Assembly (NCBI RefSeq): GCF_001427785.1
Contig: NZ_LMHM01000013.1
Location: forward strand, 355,377-411,057
Length of the DNA: 55,681 nt
From: Lysobacter sp. Root690
Lineage (GTDB): Bacteria; Pseudomonadota; Gammaproteobacteria; Xanthomonadales; Xanthomonadaceae
Reading direction: 5' to 3'
Position 1 is the stretch's first letter, and every line of letters begins with the position of its first letter. Positions 18,426-26,971 of the stretch are shown here, one piece after another. Under the pieces are notes generated by a model, which had not been told where the DNA came from, ran no database searches, and worked only from the letters and a program-made list of their open reading frames with translations. The position numbers and the translations under genes are program-made.

Positions 18426-19229
18426 TCAGGCCGGCGTGCAGCGCCAATGCCAGGGTTCGTAGACGATCCCGTGCGGATTGCCGCGCGGATAACTCATCGC
18501 ATAGCCATAGCCGCCGGCACGCTCGCGCAGCCAGGCGAAGGCCGCGGTGTGTTCGAACGATTCTTCGGCCGGCGGTTCGCCCGGCGTGCCGATGTCCAGC
18601 GCGAGGCCGCTGTGGTGTTCGCTGTAGCCCGGCGCGGCGTTGACGGTGAGGATCTCCTCGACGCTCAGGCCGCGCGCCAGTTTGCGTTCGAAGATGCCCA
18701 GTTGGTAATCGTGACTGCGATAGCCGGAGATCGCGTCGAGCACGATGCCGTCGCGCTGCGCCGCCTCGCGCAGGTGAGTCCAGGCGCGCGCGGCGACCGG
18801 GTGCAGCCACAGCGGGCGGCGGAAGCGGTCGACGCCGGCCAGCGCCAGCCGGTCGGGTTCGGCGACCAGATCCAGGCCGGTGCGATCTTCATAGGCGGCA
18901 CCGTCCAGGCCGAGCGCGTCGAGCCGATGCTCGATCCGGTCCAACGGCAGCTCATGCACGCGGACCAGGCCTTCGCGGCGGTATTCGACGATGCTGTCCA
19001 GGGCGTCGAGCGCGGCGTCGATACCGTCTTCGCGCATCAGTCGGTGGACCAGCGGCAGCAGGCCTTCGGGCAGGTCGGCGGCGAGGAAACGGCCGTCGCG
19101 CTTGCGCCGCAGTACGTGCCGCGCGCGCGCCAGGGCGCGGGCGTCGTGGTTGCTGCGCGCGCGCAGCAGTCCGCCCGGCCACAGTTCGATCTCGGGCGTG
19201 TTGATCAGGACAGTGCCGGGGCCGCGCAT
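18426..19229 (-). CDS. M15 family D-Ala-D-Ala carboxypeptidase-like protein
   Basis: The C-terminal half of this 267-residue protein matches VanY/DacB-type M15 peptidases, which trim stem peptides of peptidoglycan. ISGYRSHDYQ (168-177) precedes the zinc motif SEHHSGLALD, with His205 and Asp212, and the final EPWHW with Glu258 and His261. The N-terminal 130 residues are not part of the catalytic core. No signal peptide is visible, which is odd for a cell-wall enzyme; it may be cytosolic or the real start may differ. It stands alone, downstream of the SPFH operon on the same strand. Confidence 0.88.
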   Translation of the reverse strand: MRGPGTVLINTPEIELWPGGLLRARSNHDARALARARHVLRRKRDGRFLAADLPEGLLPLVHRLMREDGIDAALDALDSIVEYRREGLVRVHELPLDRIEHRLDALGLDGAAYEDRTGLDLVAEPDRLALAGVDRFRRPLWLHPVAARAWTHLREAAQRDGIVLDAISGYRSHDYQLGIFERKLARGLSVEEILTVNAAPGYSEHHSGLALDIGTPGEPPAEESFEHTAAFAWLRERAGGYGYAMSYPRGNPHGIVYEPWHWRCTPA

Positions 19230-19315
19230 GGGCTCAGGTTAACGGCTGCGGCCGCGGCGTGCCACGTTGCCGAGGGCCGGCCGGGCTGAAGCGGGCCGGG
19301 CAGCGCGCGGGCTGG

Positions 19316-19492
19316 TCATGCCGGCTGCTTGAAATACAGGCGGGTGCCGAGGATGCCCGGGTCGTGTTCGACCGCGACCAGTTCCCAGCCCTGTTCGCCG
19401 CGCTGATCGAGTTCGCGCTGGATGCGCTCGCGCATCGGCGCCTCGAACAACTGGTAGGTGAGTTCGGTTACGTGGTGCTTCCATTGGCTCAT
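19316..19492 (-). CDS. Small DUF4177-like protein
   Basis: This 58-residue gene begins [16 protein letters not shown] and contains [20 protein letters not shown] followed by a tail ending TRLYFKQPA. The GWELVAV core preceded by a helix, and the closing aromatic-basic strand, match the DUF4177 pattern (short alpha-beta proteins of unknown role). Its ATG overlaps the stop of the RHH gene by 4 bases (ATGA), so it is the last gene of the SPFH operon and its expression is translationally coupled. Confidence 0.8.
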   Translation of the reverse strand: MSQWKHHVTELTYQLFEAPMRERIQRELDQRGEQGWELVAVEHDPGILGTRLYFKQPA

Positions 19493-19671
19493 GCGTCGTC
19501 CTCGGGCGTCGGGGTGTCCTGGCGCGGCAGCCGGCCGCTCTTGCGCAGCGCGTCGCGCAGGACATATTCGATCTGCGCGTTGAGCGAGCGCAACTCGTCG
19601 TCGGCCCAGCGCTGCGCGGCGGCGAGCACTTCGGCGTTGATGCGCAGCGGGTAGGCCTTCTTCTCGCTCAC
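19489..19671 (-). CDS. Arc-type ribbon-helix-helix DNA-binding protein
   Basis: This 60-residue protein shows the full Arc/MetJ pattern: a DNA-contacting strand AYPLRIN, helix [15 protein letters not shown], and helix B with [14 protein letters not shown], which closely resembles the Arc-family signature. Such proteins bind tandem half-sites as dimer pairs. The start is GTG at 19671, overlapping the stop of the upstream membrane gene by 4 bases; its own stop overlaps the next ATG by 4. It probably regulates its own operon through the tandem repeat at 20968-20989. Confidence 0.88.
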   Translation of the reverse strand: MSEKKAYPLRINAEVLAAAQRWADDELRSLNAQIEYVLRDALRKSGRLPRQDTPTPEDDA

Positions 19672-20063
19672 CGGCGGCCGGTCCGCTCGCTGCGAGATCC
19701 GTTCGCCGTGTCGTTGCGCTGCGAGTCGCGATAATCGCGCCGCGCCTTGGCCACCGCCAGCATCAGCGCCACCACCAGGCCGTTGACGGCGATCAGCAGG
19801 GCCACGGTGACGCCGGTGGTGCGGCTGTCGTTGCCGGTCGCCCAGTAATACCCCGGCGCGGCCAGCAGGATCGCGATGGCGATCAGCGCGAGCAGTCGCG
19901 ACAACCGCGCCGCGGTCGCGGCCGGGTCGCGCAGGCGCGAGGCATCGAGCCCGTTGACCAAGTGCAGGTTGCCGCGCGCGACCAGGACCGCGGCGACCAG
20001 GGTCGGCACCGCGCTGATCAGCATGATCGCCGGCAACATCAAAGCGTGGGTGGTCGTGCTCAT
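19668..20063 (-). CDS. Small membrane protein of the SPFH operon
   Basis: This 131-residue protein has three hydrophobic segments (near residues 8-28, 58-75 and 84-105) and a polar basic tail from about residue 106 on. No NfeD signature is present, although NfeD is the usual partner of SPFH proteins. I do not recognise the family. Its gene lies 9 bases after the SPFH gene and overlaps the RHH gene start by 4 bases (GTGA), so it is an integral member of this operon. Confidence 0.75.
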   Translation of the reverse strand: MSTTTHALMLPAIMLISAVPTLVAAVLVARGNLHLVNGLDASRLRDPAATAARLSRLLALIAIAILLAAPGYYWATGNDSRTTGVTVALLIAVNGLVVALMLAVAKARRDYRDSQRNDTANGSRSERTGRR

Positions 20064-20072
20064 GGGCGGGCC

Positions 20073-20939
20073 TCAGTACAGGGTGCCGGCGTTGACGATC
20101 GGCTGGGTGCTGCGGTCGCCGCACAGCACCACCAGCAGATTGCTGACCATCTGCGCCTTGCGCTCCTCGTCGAGCTGCACCACGCCGTTCTTCTGCAATT
20201 CGGCCAGGGCCATTTCGACCATGCCGACCGCGCCGGAGACGATCCGGGTGCGCGCGGCGATCACCGCGTTGGCCTGCTGACGCTGCAGCATGGCGTGGGC
20301 GATTTCCGGCGCGTAGGCGAGGTGACTGATGCGCGCGTCGACCACGTGGATGCCGGCGTCGGCCAGGCGTTCCTGCAGTTCGTCGCGCAGGTGCACGGAA
20401 ATCTCGGCGGCGTGGCTGCGCAGCGACAACTGGCCGTCCTCGTGCTGATCGTAGGGATAGATGGTGGCCATCGCGCGCAGCGCCGACTCGGTCTGGATGT
20501 GGACGAAGGTTTCGTAGTCGTCGACGTTGTAGACCGCTTCGGCCGAATCGACCACTTGCCAGACGATCACCGAGGCGATCTCGATCGGGCTGCCGTCGAG
20601 TTCGTTGACCTTGAGCCGGCCGCTTTCGAAATTGCGCACGCGCTGGCTGACCTTGCGCTTGGCGAACAGCGGGTTGTTCCAGCGCAGGCCGTTTTCCTTG
20701 ACCGTGCCGATGTACTTGCCGAACAGGCTCAGCACCGCGGCCTGGTTGGGTTCGACCATGTACAGGCCCATCAGGCAGAACGCGGCGATCGCGCCGATCA
20801 GCGCCGAGCCGATCATGGCGAAGTAGAGGCCGGGATCGGTGAATCCGGTGGCGAAGCCGTAGGCGCACACGAGCAGGATCAGCAGCAGGCCGATCAGCAC
20901 CGGGATGCCGGACAGGGAGTGGGTCGGGTTTTCTTTCAT
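20073..20939 (-). CDS. SPFH (band 7/stomatin-like) membrane protein
   Basis: The 288-residue protein has two N-terminal membrane segments (about 11-33 and 38-60). The SPFH domain follows: [19 protein letters not shown], then [19 protein letters not shown] and an [20 protein letters not shown] helix-strand pair. It ends in a helical Ala/Glu region ([17 protein letters not shown]). SPFH proteins form large membrane assemblies that organise microdomains and protease partners. It leads a four-gene operon whose downstream genes overlap, and the tandem TTGATATCA element lies 29-50 bases upstream of its start. Confidence 0.93.
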   Translation of the reverse strand: MKENPTHSLSGIPVLIGLLLILLVCAYGFATGFTDPGLYFAMIGSALIGAIAAFCLMGLYMVEPNQAAVLSLFGKYIGTVKENGLRWNNPLFAKRKVSQRVRNFESGRLKVNELDGSPIEIASVIVWQVVDSAEAVYNVDDYETFVHIQTESALRAMATIYPYDQHEDGQLSLRSHAAEISVHLRDELQERLADAGIHVVDARISHLAYAPEIAHAMLQRQQANAVIAARTRIVSGAVGMVEMALAELQKNGVVQLDEERKAQMVSNLLVVLCGDRSTQPIVNAGTLY

Positions 20940-20967
20940 GGCGTCGGCTCGGTCGGTGTCTGCGATA

Positions 20968-20989
20968 TTGATATCAGATTGATATCAGG
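20968..20989. promoter_or_regulatory. Tandem operator candidate for the SPFH operon
   Basis: TTGATATCAGA and TTGATATCAGG follow one another with no gap, giving two GATATC palindromes centred 11 bases apart, about one DNA turn. A further partial ATATTG lies on the operon side. The position, 29-50 bases upstream of the first start codon, overlaps the expected promoter. The 11-base spacing is that known for paired Arc-type RHH half-sites, and such a protein is encoded in this operon. Confidence 0.6.
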
Positions 20990-21115
20990 TCTGGGCAGCC
21001 GTTCGTCGGGGCGGTGCGTCGGGCGAGGTAGCACGCCCGGTCTGGCTTGCGCGGTGGTCTGCAAACCCACGGTCAATCCGCCTGCCGGCGCAAACCGCAG
21101 GCGGCGATGCTCCAT

Positions 21116-21157
21116 CCGATTCCCGATTCCCGATTCCCGATTCCCGATTCCCGATTC
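21116..21157. repeat. Six tandem copies of heptamer CCGATTC
   Basis: Six exact 7-base units run head to tail directly after the stop codon of the minus-strand lipoprotein gene (stop at 21164). Similar GATTCCC runs are common between Xanthomonad genes. It lies in non-coding DNA, so changes in copy number would not shift a reading frame. Confidence 0.9.
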
Positions 21158-21163
21158 CCAGCC

Positions 21164-22171
21164 TTACGGCGTAATCCGATAAAGCGGCGCCGGAATGAAT
21201 TCCCCCGTCGTATACAGGCTGCGGCCGTCGGCCGACCAGCCCAGCGCCTCGGCCTGCGGCAGCCACGGCAGATCGCTGACCCGCGGCGCGCCGGCGACCG
21301 CCTGGGCCCAGCTCTGTTGCGGCTGGCGCGGGTACTGCAACAGGTAGCGATACGTCATCACCGCCAGGGTCGTGCCGTCGGGCGAGATGTCGGCCGCGGT
21401 GACTTGGCCTTGCAGCTTGGCCCGGCCGGGATTGGATTTGCGCAGCGCCTCGTCGGCTTGCGGGATACCGGCCAGTTCGCCGAGCCGGGTCGCGGTCTGC
21501 AGCGCGTTGCCGGCCGGCATCAGCGGCAGCGCGAACAGCTCCGGCGGCTGGCGTTTCTTCGAAATCAGCAGCACCTGTTTGCGCGCCACGTCGACCGCCA
21601 CCGCTTCGCAGTCGCGCGCGCCGTCGGGCCAGCGGAACGCGATCGACCAGGCCGGCTTGAGCCGCGCGTTCTCGATCTTGGAAGGCTCTTCGATCACGTG
21701 CAGCTGCAGGCTGCGACGTAGGCCGCCGTTGTCGCCGGTGTCGGCGATCAGCAGGTAGGAGCGGCCGTCGAGTTCGAACGCGGCCATGTCCTCCCAATCG
21801 GTCTTGGTCACGCCCTCGATCCGCAGCGTGGCCAGGCGGTCGCCATTGGTCGCGACCGCGAACAGGCGTTCGGGGTTGCCGCCGTCGTCGTGCATCCACA
21901 GTACGTCCGGATGCCGGCGCGAGGCGGCCAGGCCGCTGATCTCCGACAGTTGCGGGTCCAGCATCATTCCGGCCAGTTCGCTGCTGCCGTGTTCGGGCGG
22001 CGTGTCCGAGCCCGAGCACGCGACCAGCACGGCAGCGCCTAGCAAGCCCGTGAGCCACGCCAGCCGGCGCCGAACGCCGCCCGGCGCGGTGGCGGCGCGG
22101 GCGGTCGGCGGGGCATCCGGCGATGCGAGGGCGACGGCGCGCGCTGCGGGCCGAGGACGGGCAAAGGGCAT
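21164..22171 (-). CDS. Exported lipoprotein, probable beta-propeller
   Basis: This 335-residue protein has a long basic N-terminal stretch, a hydrophobic run and a lipobox (LVACSGS, cysteine near residue 52). The mature part has repeated blade-like strands: LSEISGLAASRRHPDVLWMHDD, KTDWEDMAAFELDGRSYLLIAD and a late ALGWSADGRSLYTTGEF. This resembles secreted phytase/esterase-like propeller proteins (family assignment tentative). The long pre-signal region suggests the true start could be nearer the hydrophobic run. It is monocistronic and divergent from purT. Confidence 0.72.
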   Translation of the reverse strand: MPFARPRPAARAVALASPDAPPTARAATAPGGVRRRLAWLTGLLGAAVLVACSGSDTPPEHGSSELAGMMLDPQLSEISGLAASRRHPDVLWMHDDGGNPERLFAVATNGDRLATLRIEGVTKTDWEDMAAFELDGRSYLLIADTGDNGGLRRSLQLHVIEEPSKIENARLKPAWSIAFRWPDGARDCEAVAVDVARKQVLLISKKRQPPELFALPLMPAGNALQTATRLGELAGIPQADEALRKSNPGRAKLQGQVTAADISPDGTTLAVMTYRYLLQYPRQPQQSWAQAVAGAPRVSDLPWLPQAEALGWSADGRSLYTTGEFIPAPLYRITP

Positions 22172-22275
22172 AGCCACAGCATCGCACGGGCGATGTGTGC
22201 CGCCATAGTCCGCGAACGCCGCCCCGGCGCGGAAAGTTAGACTAGGCTCATCCCACCCCACTTGAGGTTTCGTCC

Positions 22276-23475
22276 ATGACCACGCTTGGTACGCCGCTAT
22301 CCCCGCACGCCTTTCGCGTGCTTCTGCTCGGTTCGGGCGAGCTGGGCAAGGAGGTGGCGATCGAGCTGCAGCGCTTCGGGGTGGAGGTGATCGCGGCCGA
22401 CCGCTACGCCGACGCACCGGCGATGCAGGTCGCCCACCGCAGCCACGTGCTGGACATGCTCGACGGCCAGGCCGTCCGCGCCTTGATCGCGGCCGAGCGG
22501 CCGCATCTGATCGTGCCGGAGATCGAGGCGATCCATACCGAAACCCTGGTCGAACTGGAACGCGAATTCGCCGAGCGCGGCACCGAAACACGGGTGATCC
22601 CGACCGCGCGCGCCGCGCGCCTGACCATGGACCGCGAAGGCATCCGCCGTCTCGCCGCCGAAACCCTGCGACTGCCGACTTCGCCGTACCGCTTCGTCGA
22701 CACCGTCGAGGACTACCGCGCCGCGGTCGCCGAGCTCGGCCTGCCGTGCGTGATCAAGCCGGTGATGTCGTCCTCGGGCAAGGGCCAGAGCCTGGTGCGC
22801 GATCCGGGCGAGATCGACAAGGCCTGGAACTACGCTCAGACCGGCGGCCGCGCCGGCGCCGGCCGGGTCATCGTCGAAGGCTTCATCGATTTCGAATACG
22901 AAATCACCCTGCTGACCGTGCGCCATGCCGGCGGCGTGACCTACTGCGCGCCGATCGGCCACCTGCAGCGCGACGGCGACTACCGCGAAAGCTGGCAGCC
23001 GCAGCCGATGAATCCGGTCGCGCTGGCGCGCGCGCAGCAGATCGCCCGCGCCATCACCGACGATCTGGGCGGTTACGGCGTGTTCGGCGTGGAGTTGTTC
23101 GTCAAGGGCGACGAGGTGTGGTTCAGCGAGGTCTCGCCGCGGCCGCACGACACCGGCCTGGTCACCTTGATCTCGCAGGACCTGAGCGAATTCGCCCTGC
23201 ATGCGCGCGCGATCCTCGGCCTGCCGATTCCGACCATCCGCGAGCACGGCGCGTCGGCCTCGTGCGCGGTGCTCGCCCAAGGTGTCGGCGTGCCGGTGTT
23301 CTCCGGCGTCGATGCGGCGCTGGGGCAGGTCGACACGCAGTTGCGCTTGTTCGGCAAGCCGCGCGTGGAAGGCCAGCGCCGGGTCGCGGTGACCCTGGCC
23401 TTGGGCGCCGACATCGATCAAGCGCGCGCCAAGGCGCGCGAAGCGGCGGCGCAATTGCAAATCGAACTGCGCTGA
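22276..23475 (+). CDS. purT: Formate-dependent phosphoribosylglycinamide formyltransferase
   Basis: PurT (399 residues) makes formyl-GAR from GAR, formate and ATP, the folate-independent third step of purine synthesis. The N-terminal domain has [16 protein letters not shown] (GAR-binding). The ATP-grasp domain has [16 protein letters not shown] and [18 protein letters not shown], and metal-binding [11 protein letters not shown]. Length and motif order match the E. coli enzyme. The start follows a TGAGG element. No other pur gene lies nearby. Confidence 0.97.
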   Translation: MTTLGTPLSPHAFRVLLLGSGELGKEVAIELQRFGVEVIAADRYADAPAMQVAHRSHVLDMLDGQAVRALIAAERPHLIVPEIEAIHTETLVELEREFAERGTETRVIPTARAARLTMDREGIRRLAAETLRLPTSPYRFVDTVEDYRAAVAELGLPCVIKPVMSSSGKGQSLVRDPGEIDKAWNYAQTGGRAGAGRVIVEGFIDFEYEITLLTVRHAGGVTYCAPIGHLQRDGDYRESWQPQPMNPVALARAQQIARAITDDLGGYGVFGVELFVKGDEVWFSEVSPRPHDTGLVTLISQDLSEFALHARAILGLPIPTIREHGASASCAVLAQGVGVPVFSGVDAALGQVDTQLRLFGKPRVEGQRRVAVTLALGADIDQARAKAREAAAQLQIELR

Positions 23476-23572
23476 GCGCGAGCAGGCGCCGCGATCCTCG
23501 ATTCGCGGCGCGACAGCGTCCGCCGCCGCGCGCGCCGGGCCACACGGTACCGAACCATCCAGGGAAGCGACG

Positions 23573-24007
23573 ATGAACGACACGCAGGGCTACGCGGTAT
23601 TTTTCTTCCCGCAGGCGTTGGAGGTGCTGGGCGATGCGATACGGCCATATCTGCTCGACGGGCCGGCCGGCGCGCACGTGCTGTGCAAGGAAATCGACAC
23701 CGGCGGTGCATTCACCGAAATGACCCTGGAAGGCCGCACCGCCGACGGACACTTCCTGTCGCTGGAGTTGATGGTGCCCGGCAGCATGGTGCGCATGATC
23801 GTCTCGGCGCACGGCGAGGGCTCGTTCGGGTTCGGCGCCAGCCTGCCCAAGCCCGCGCCGAAAGCCGCGCCGAAGAGCGTGCCCGTCACCGCCGCGCCGG
23901 CCTCGGCGCCGAGTCCCGCACCGACGTCCGCGCCGAGTCCCGCGCCGGCGGTGCCGGATGCGCCGGCGACGGTGATCGCGGCGAGCAATCCGAATAAAAC
24001 CGAATAA
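23573..24007 (+). CDS. Hypothetical protein with Pro/Ala-rich tail
   Basis: The first 85 residues form a compact alpha/beta domain (FFFPQALEVLGDAIRPYLLD, then a strand-rich EMTLEGRTADGHFLSLELMV). The remaining 60 residues are a low-complexity Pro-Ala-Ser repeat with SAPSPAPTSAPSPAPAV. No signal peptide or membrane segment is present. A GGGAAG element precedes the ATG. I recognise no family; the tail is probably an unstructured linker or surface region. It lies downstream of purT in the same direction. Confidence 0.6.
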   Translation: MNDTQGYAVFFFPQALEVLGDAIRPYLLDGPAGAHVLCKEIDTGGAFTEMTLEGRTADGHFLSLELMVPGSMVRMIVSAHGEGSFGFGASLPKPAPKAAPKSVPVTAAPASAPSPAPTSAPSPAPAVPDAPATVIAASNPNKTE

Positions 24008-24200
24008 GCCCAGATAAACCCGACTGAGCGGCGTCGCCGCCGAGCCGCCGCGATCGTACCGCCGCGGTCGTACCACGTCGCGCGCGTGCGTCGTTTGCGG
24101 GCGCGGTCGACGCAAACGCGGTAGATTGCGCCGCTTCGGGCAGGACGATCGATTCGGCCCGCACTTCGCCGGCAGGTTGGCGCGGACAAGGAGTCCAGCA

Positions 24201-24578
24201 ATGAACGCTCCAAGCAAGCACGAAGACACCGTCACCCTGTACCGGCCGGTTGGCCCGGAGGAGTTGGCGAAGCTGCGCGACAGCGCATTCAAGCGCTGGC
24301 CGCCGCGTCTGCCCGAGCAGCCGATCTTCTATCCGGTGACCAACGAACAGTACGCGGCCGAGATCGCCGAGCGCTGGAACATCAAGGACAGCGGCTACGG
24401 CGCGGTCACCCGCTTCCAGGTGCGGGCCGCGTTCATGGCCCGCTACCCGATCCAGAAAGTCGGCGGCGCGCATCACACCGAGTGGTGGGTGCCGGCGGAG
24501 GAACTGGAAGCGCTCAACGACGAAATCGTCGGGACGATCGAGGTCATCCGCGAATTCCACGGGCCGGCCGGGGGCTGA
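24201..24578 (+). CDS. ADP-ribosylation/crystallin J1-type small protein
   Basis: This 125-residue protein has the conserved pattern VTLYRPVGPEELAKL, PPRLPEQPIFYPVTNEQYA, DSGYGAVTRFQV and a closing WWVPAEELEALNDEIVG. This is a conserved bacterial family that databases label ADP-ribosylation/crystallin J1; the true activity is not established. The start MNAPSKHE at 24201 has an AAGGAGT site; an upstream in-frame start lacks one. It converges with the SUKH gene. Confidence 0.82.
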   Translation: MNAPSKHEDTVTLYRPVGPEELAKLRDSAFKRWPPRLPEQPIFYPVTNEQYAAEIAERWNIKDSGYGAVTRFQVRAAFMARYPIQKVGGAHHTEWWVPAEELEALNDEIVGTIEVIREFHGPAGG

Positions 24579-24820
24579 GCCGCGTGCGGTGCTGGCGGAT
24601 CGGCGATCGCCGCGTCAGCGTTGCGTATCGGTTCGAGATATCGCTGGGCTTGAGCGGCCCGCCAGGTTCGCACTGACGGTTGGTTTATTCGTCGTCCGCC
24701 GAACTCGGACCCGGCGCGATGCACGGAGCGCGACGAGCTGATCGTGGATGCTTGCCGATGCAGCGCCCATTACCTTGGCGACGACACGCATCCGGCAACG
24801 ATGCGCCAGACGCGCAATCT

Positions 24821-25168
24821 TCAGTCCAGCGGACAACCAGCGTGGAGCCAGCCCGCAAGGTCGTCGCCGACCGCGACGAAGTCGTCCTCGCTCATGCTGC
24901 CGTGACCGACCACGAATACGGTCGGTGGCGCCAGCCCCGCGTGCGCGAGGATCGCGCGGCCGCCGCCATCGTCGCCCACAGTCAGATAGCCCGGGCAATA
25001 AACCTGGGTTTCGTAGCATTGGTTGCGTTCGATCAGCTCGTCGACTGCGTACAAACGGACCGCGCCGATCTCGCCGCCGCCATGACGGGCAATCGCTTCG
25101 CGCAACTGCGTTGCGATCGGCGCGCCGAACCAGTGTTCGACCGCCGCCCAGGAGTCATCCGAGTGCAT
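24821..25168 (-). CDS. SUKH (SMI1/KNR4)-like protein
   Basis: This 115-residue protein has the SUKH pattern: a helical N-terminus, RLYAVDELIERN, then CPGYLTVGDDGGGRAILA and VFVVGHGSMSEDDFVAV. SUKH proteins often act as immunity proteins to secreted toxins or as scaffold partners. Its first 14 bases overlap the end of the ATP-grasp gene, so translation is coupled. No toxin gene lies nearby, so a partner role with the ATP-grasp protein is more natural here. Confidence 0.8.
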   Translation of the reverse strand: MHSDDSWAAVEHWFGAPIATQLREAIARHGGGEIGAVRLYAVDELIERNQCYETQVYCPGYLTVGDDGGGRAILAHAGLAPPTVFVVGHGSMSEDDFVAVGDDLAGWLHAGCPLD

Positions 25169-25991
25169 CGGCTTCGACCGCCGCTGCCGCGCGAGGCGAG
25201 GTGGCGAAATGCGCGGTCACCGCGGCGACGATCTTCTCGATGTCGTGCGCATAGAACCCCGACGAGTTGAAGGTGTTGAACTCGATCACCTTGAGCCCGT
25301 CGTCGGTCTGGGCCACGTCCATCACGCAGGTGCGGTGCGGCAGCCAGCCGTCGGCCAGCGCTTGCGCCTGCTCGTACAGTTCCGGACGCGCGACCGCATT
25401 GGCCATGCGCTGGCCGGCGATGCGGTAGGAGGAGCCGTCCACGACCGTGCCGTCGACGATGAAATACCGCCATTCGGCGTGGATCTTTTGCGGCGGCGCC
25501 ACGATCACTTCGGTGTCGCCGTCGAAGCTGAAGTTGCCCGAATCCACGCTGCTCATCCAACGGCGGATTTCCTTGGCGACCGTGACCGTGCCGTCGAAAT
25601 GCTTGAGGTCGTGCAGCGGGCGCACGAACCAGACGCTGTCGTCGGGCTCGTGCTCCATCGCCGCCATGCACTCGCGCACGCTCATCTGCCGCACGTGCTG
25701 GTTGAGCATGTCGCCGCGGTTGCGATTCCAGCAGTCGACGCGGAAAGTGTCGGGATCGAAGCACAGCCCGGTCCAGCCGCGCTGCACCGCCAGCCGGGTC
25801 AGCTTGGTCGCGCCGTAGGGAATCACCACGCCGTCGATCTGCGGCACGTGGTTGCCCAGTTCGTCGGAGAACGGAATCACCTGGATGTCCTGCACGCGCG
25901 CGCCGGCATCTTCGGCGGCGTTCCACACCCGGCGGATCTGCTCGTCGGCGATGAAGTTGGTCTGGATGGCCCAGGTGACGGAGGTGTACAT
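25155..25991 (-). CDS. DUF4343-type ATP-grasp protein
   Basis: The 278-residue protein belongs to the small ATP-grasp group labelled DUF4343. Central strands end with EWRYFIVDGTVVDGSSYR, and the metal-binding end is VIEFNTFNSSGFYAHDIEKIV, with Glu and Asn ligands. An acidic PDTFRVDCWNRN region precedes it. ATP-grasp enzymes ligate an amine or thiol to an acyl group, commonly on peptides or amino acids; the substrates here are unknown. It is co-transcribed with the overlapping SUKH gene. Confidence 0.85.
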   Translation of the reverse strand: MYTSVTWAIQTNFIADEQIRRVWNAAEDAGARVQDIQVIPFSDELGNHVPQIDGVVIPYGATKLTRLAVQRGWTGLCFDPDTFRVDCWNRNRGDMLNQHVRQMSVRECMAAMEHEPDDSVWFVRPLHDLKHFDGTVTVAKEIRRWMSSVDSGNFSFDGDTEVIVAPPQKIHAEWRYFIVDGTVVDGSSYRIAGQRMANAVARPELYEQAQALADGWLPHRTCVMDVAQTDDGLKVIEFNTFNSSGFYAHDIEKIVAAVTAHFATSPRAAAAVEADALG

Positions 25992-26139
25992 GCGATGGTT
26001 GCCGGTCGGGGTGGGTGCGATGACGCAGGCCCCGATTCTATCGCCCGGATTTCAGCGGCGGGGATGGCGAACGGCGATGACGCATGCGGCGATGACCATC
26101 GCGACAACGCGACAACGCGAAGGACGCGACCGGCGCGTT

Positions 26140-26694
26140 CTACCCGCGCGCGAAGATCAGAAGGTCGCTGCTGGTGGCGATCACCAGGCTCAGTCCGGTG
26201 GCGGAGAAGCCGCAGGCGCGCACGGTCGAGTCCTGATGGATCTTGTGCAGCGGCGCGGGCTTTTCGTACAGATCGCCGAACAGGTGCGAGCCCGGCTCGG
26301 TCAGCACCAGTTCCTGCGCGGGCCAGTCCAGTTCGAGCCGGTGCAAGGCCCAGCCGTCCGCGGTGGCGGTGGCCAGTCCGCCGCCGCCCGCGCCGGCGAT
26401 GCGGATCGCGCGGCCCTGCAAGGGGCCGATGCCTTGCGCTTCCAGGTGGGCGTAGTCTTCTTCGTAATCGCCGCGATCGCGCGCCACGCGCTCGCCGCTG
26501 AGACAATCGAACACGCCGCGCCCCTGACTGGATACGACCAGCAGCAGATCCGAATCGCGGTCGAAGCCCACCGAACTCAATCCGCCGACGGCGACATTCG
26601 CGATCGCTTTCCAGGGAGCGGGCGGTGGAGTCGTTGGCAGCGAACGGATGCGTTCGCGCAGTGTTTCAAGACGTGAAGTATTCAAGGTCGACAT
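26140..26694 (-). CDS. Hypothetical protein, propeller-like strands
   Basis: This 184-residue protein shows alternating strands with VGFDRDSDLLLVVSSQGRGV, HRLELDWPAQELVLTE and ACGFSATGLSLVIATSSDL, a rhythm seen in beta-propeller blades, but too short for a full propeller. No signal peptide is present. It lies upstream of the ATP-grasp gene on the same strand, 148 bases away, so co-transcription is possible but not shown. No family recognised. Confidence 0.6.
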   Translation of the reverse strand: MSTLNTSRLETLRERIRSLPTTPPPAPWKAIANVAVGGLSSVGFDRDSDLLLVVSSQGRGVFDCLSGERVARDRGDYEEDYAHLEAQGIGPLQGRAIRIAGAGGGGLATATADGWALHRLELDWPAQELVLTEPGSHLFGDLYEKPAPLHKIHQDSTVRACGFSATGLSLVIATSSDLLIFARG

Positions 26695-26971
26695 CGGTCA
26701 GGGCGGTGGAATCGTTGCTGGTCCGGTCGCGATGGCGGGCATCGGGCCGGGCGCTTCATCGAATCGTGCGGCGGACGTGAAGCGCGGCGTCGGCGTGGGT
26801 TTCAACTGCTGCGTTGTATAACTCGATCGGCGCGTGCGGATCAGGACAGCGACCCGGCCTGCACAGCATGCCGGTGTCGCGGGCGGAAATCTGAGGCGTG
26901 TGCGTTCGGTTAATGTGATCTTCAGCACCGCGCTTGAGTCGAAGCGGTAGCGATGCCCGCTTGCGCTGTGC

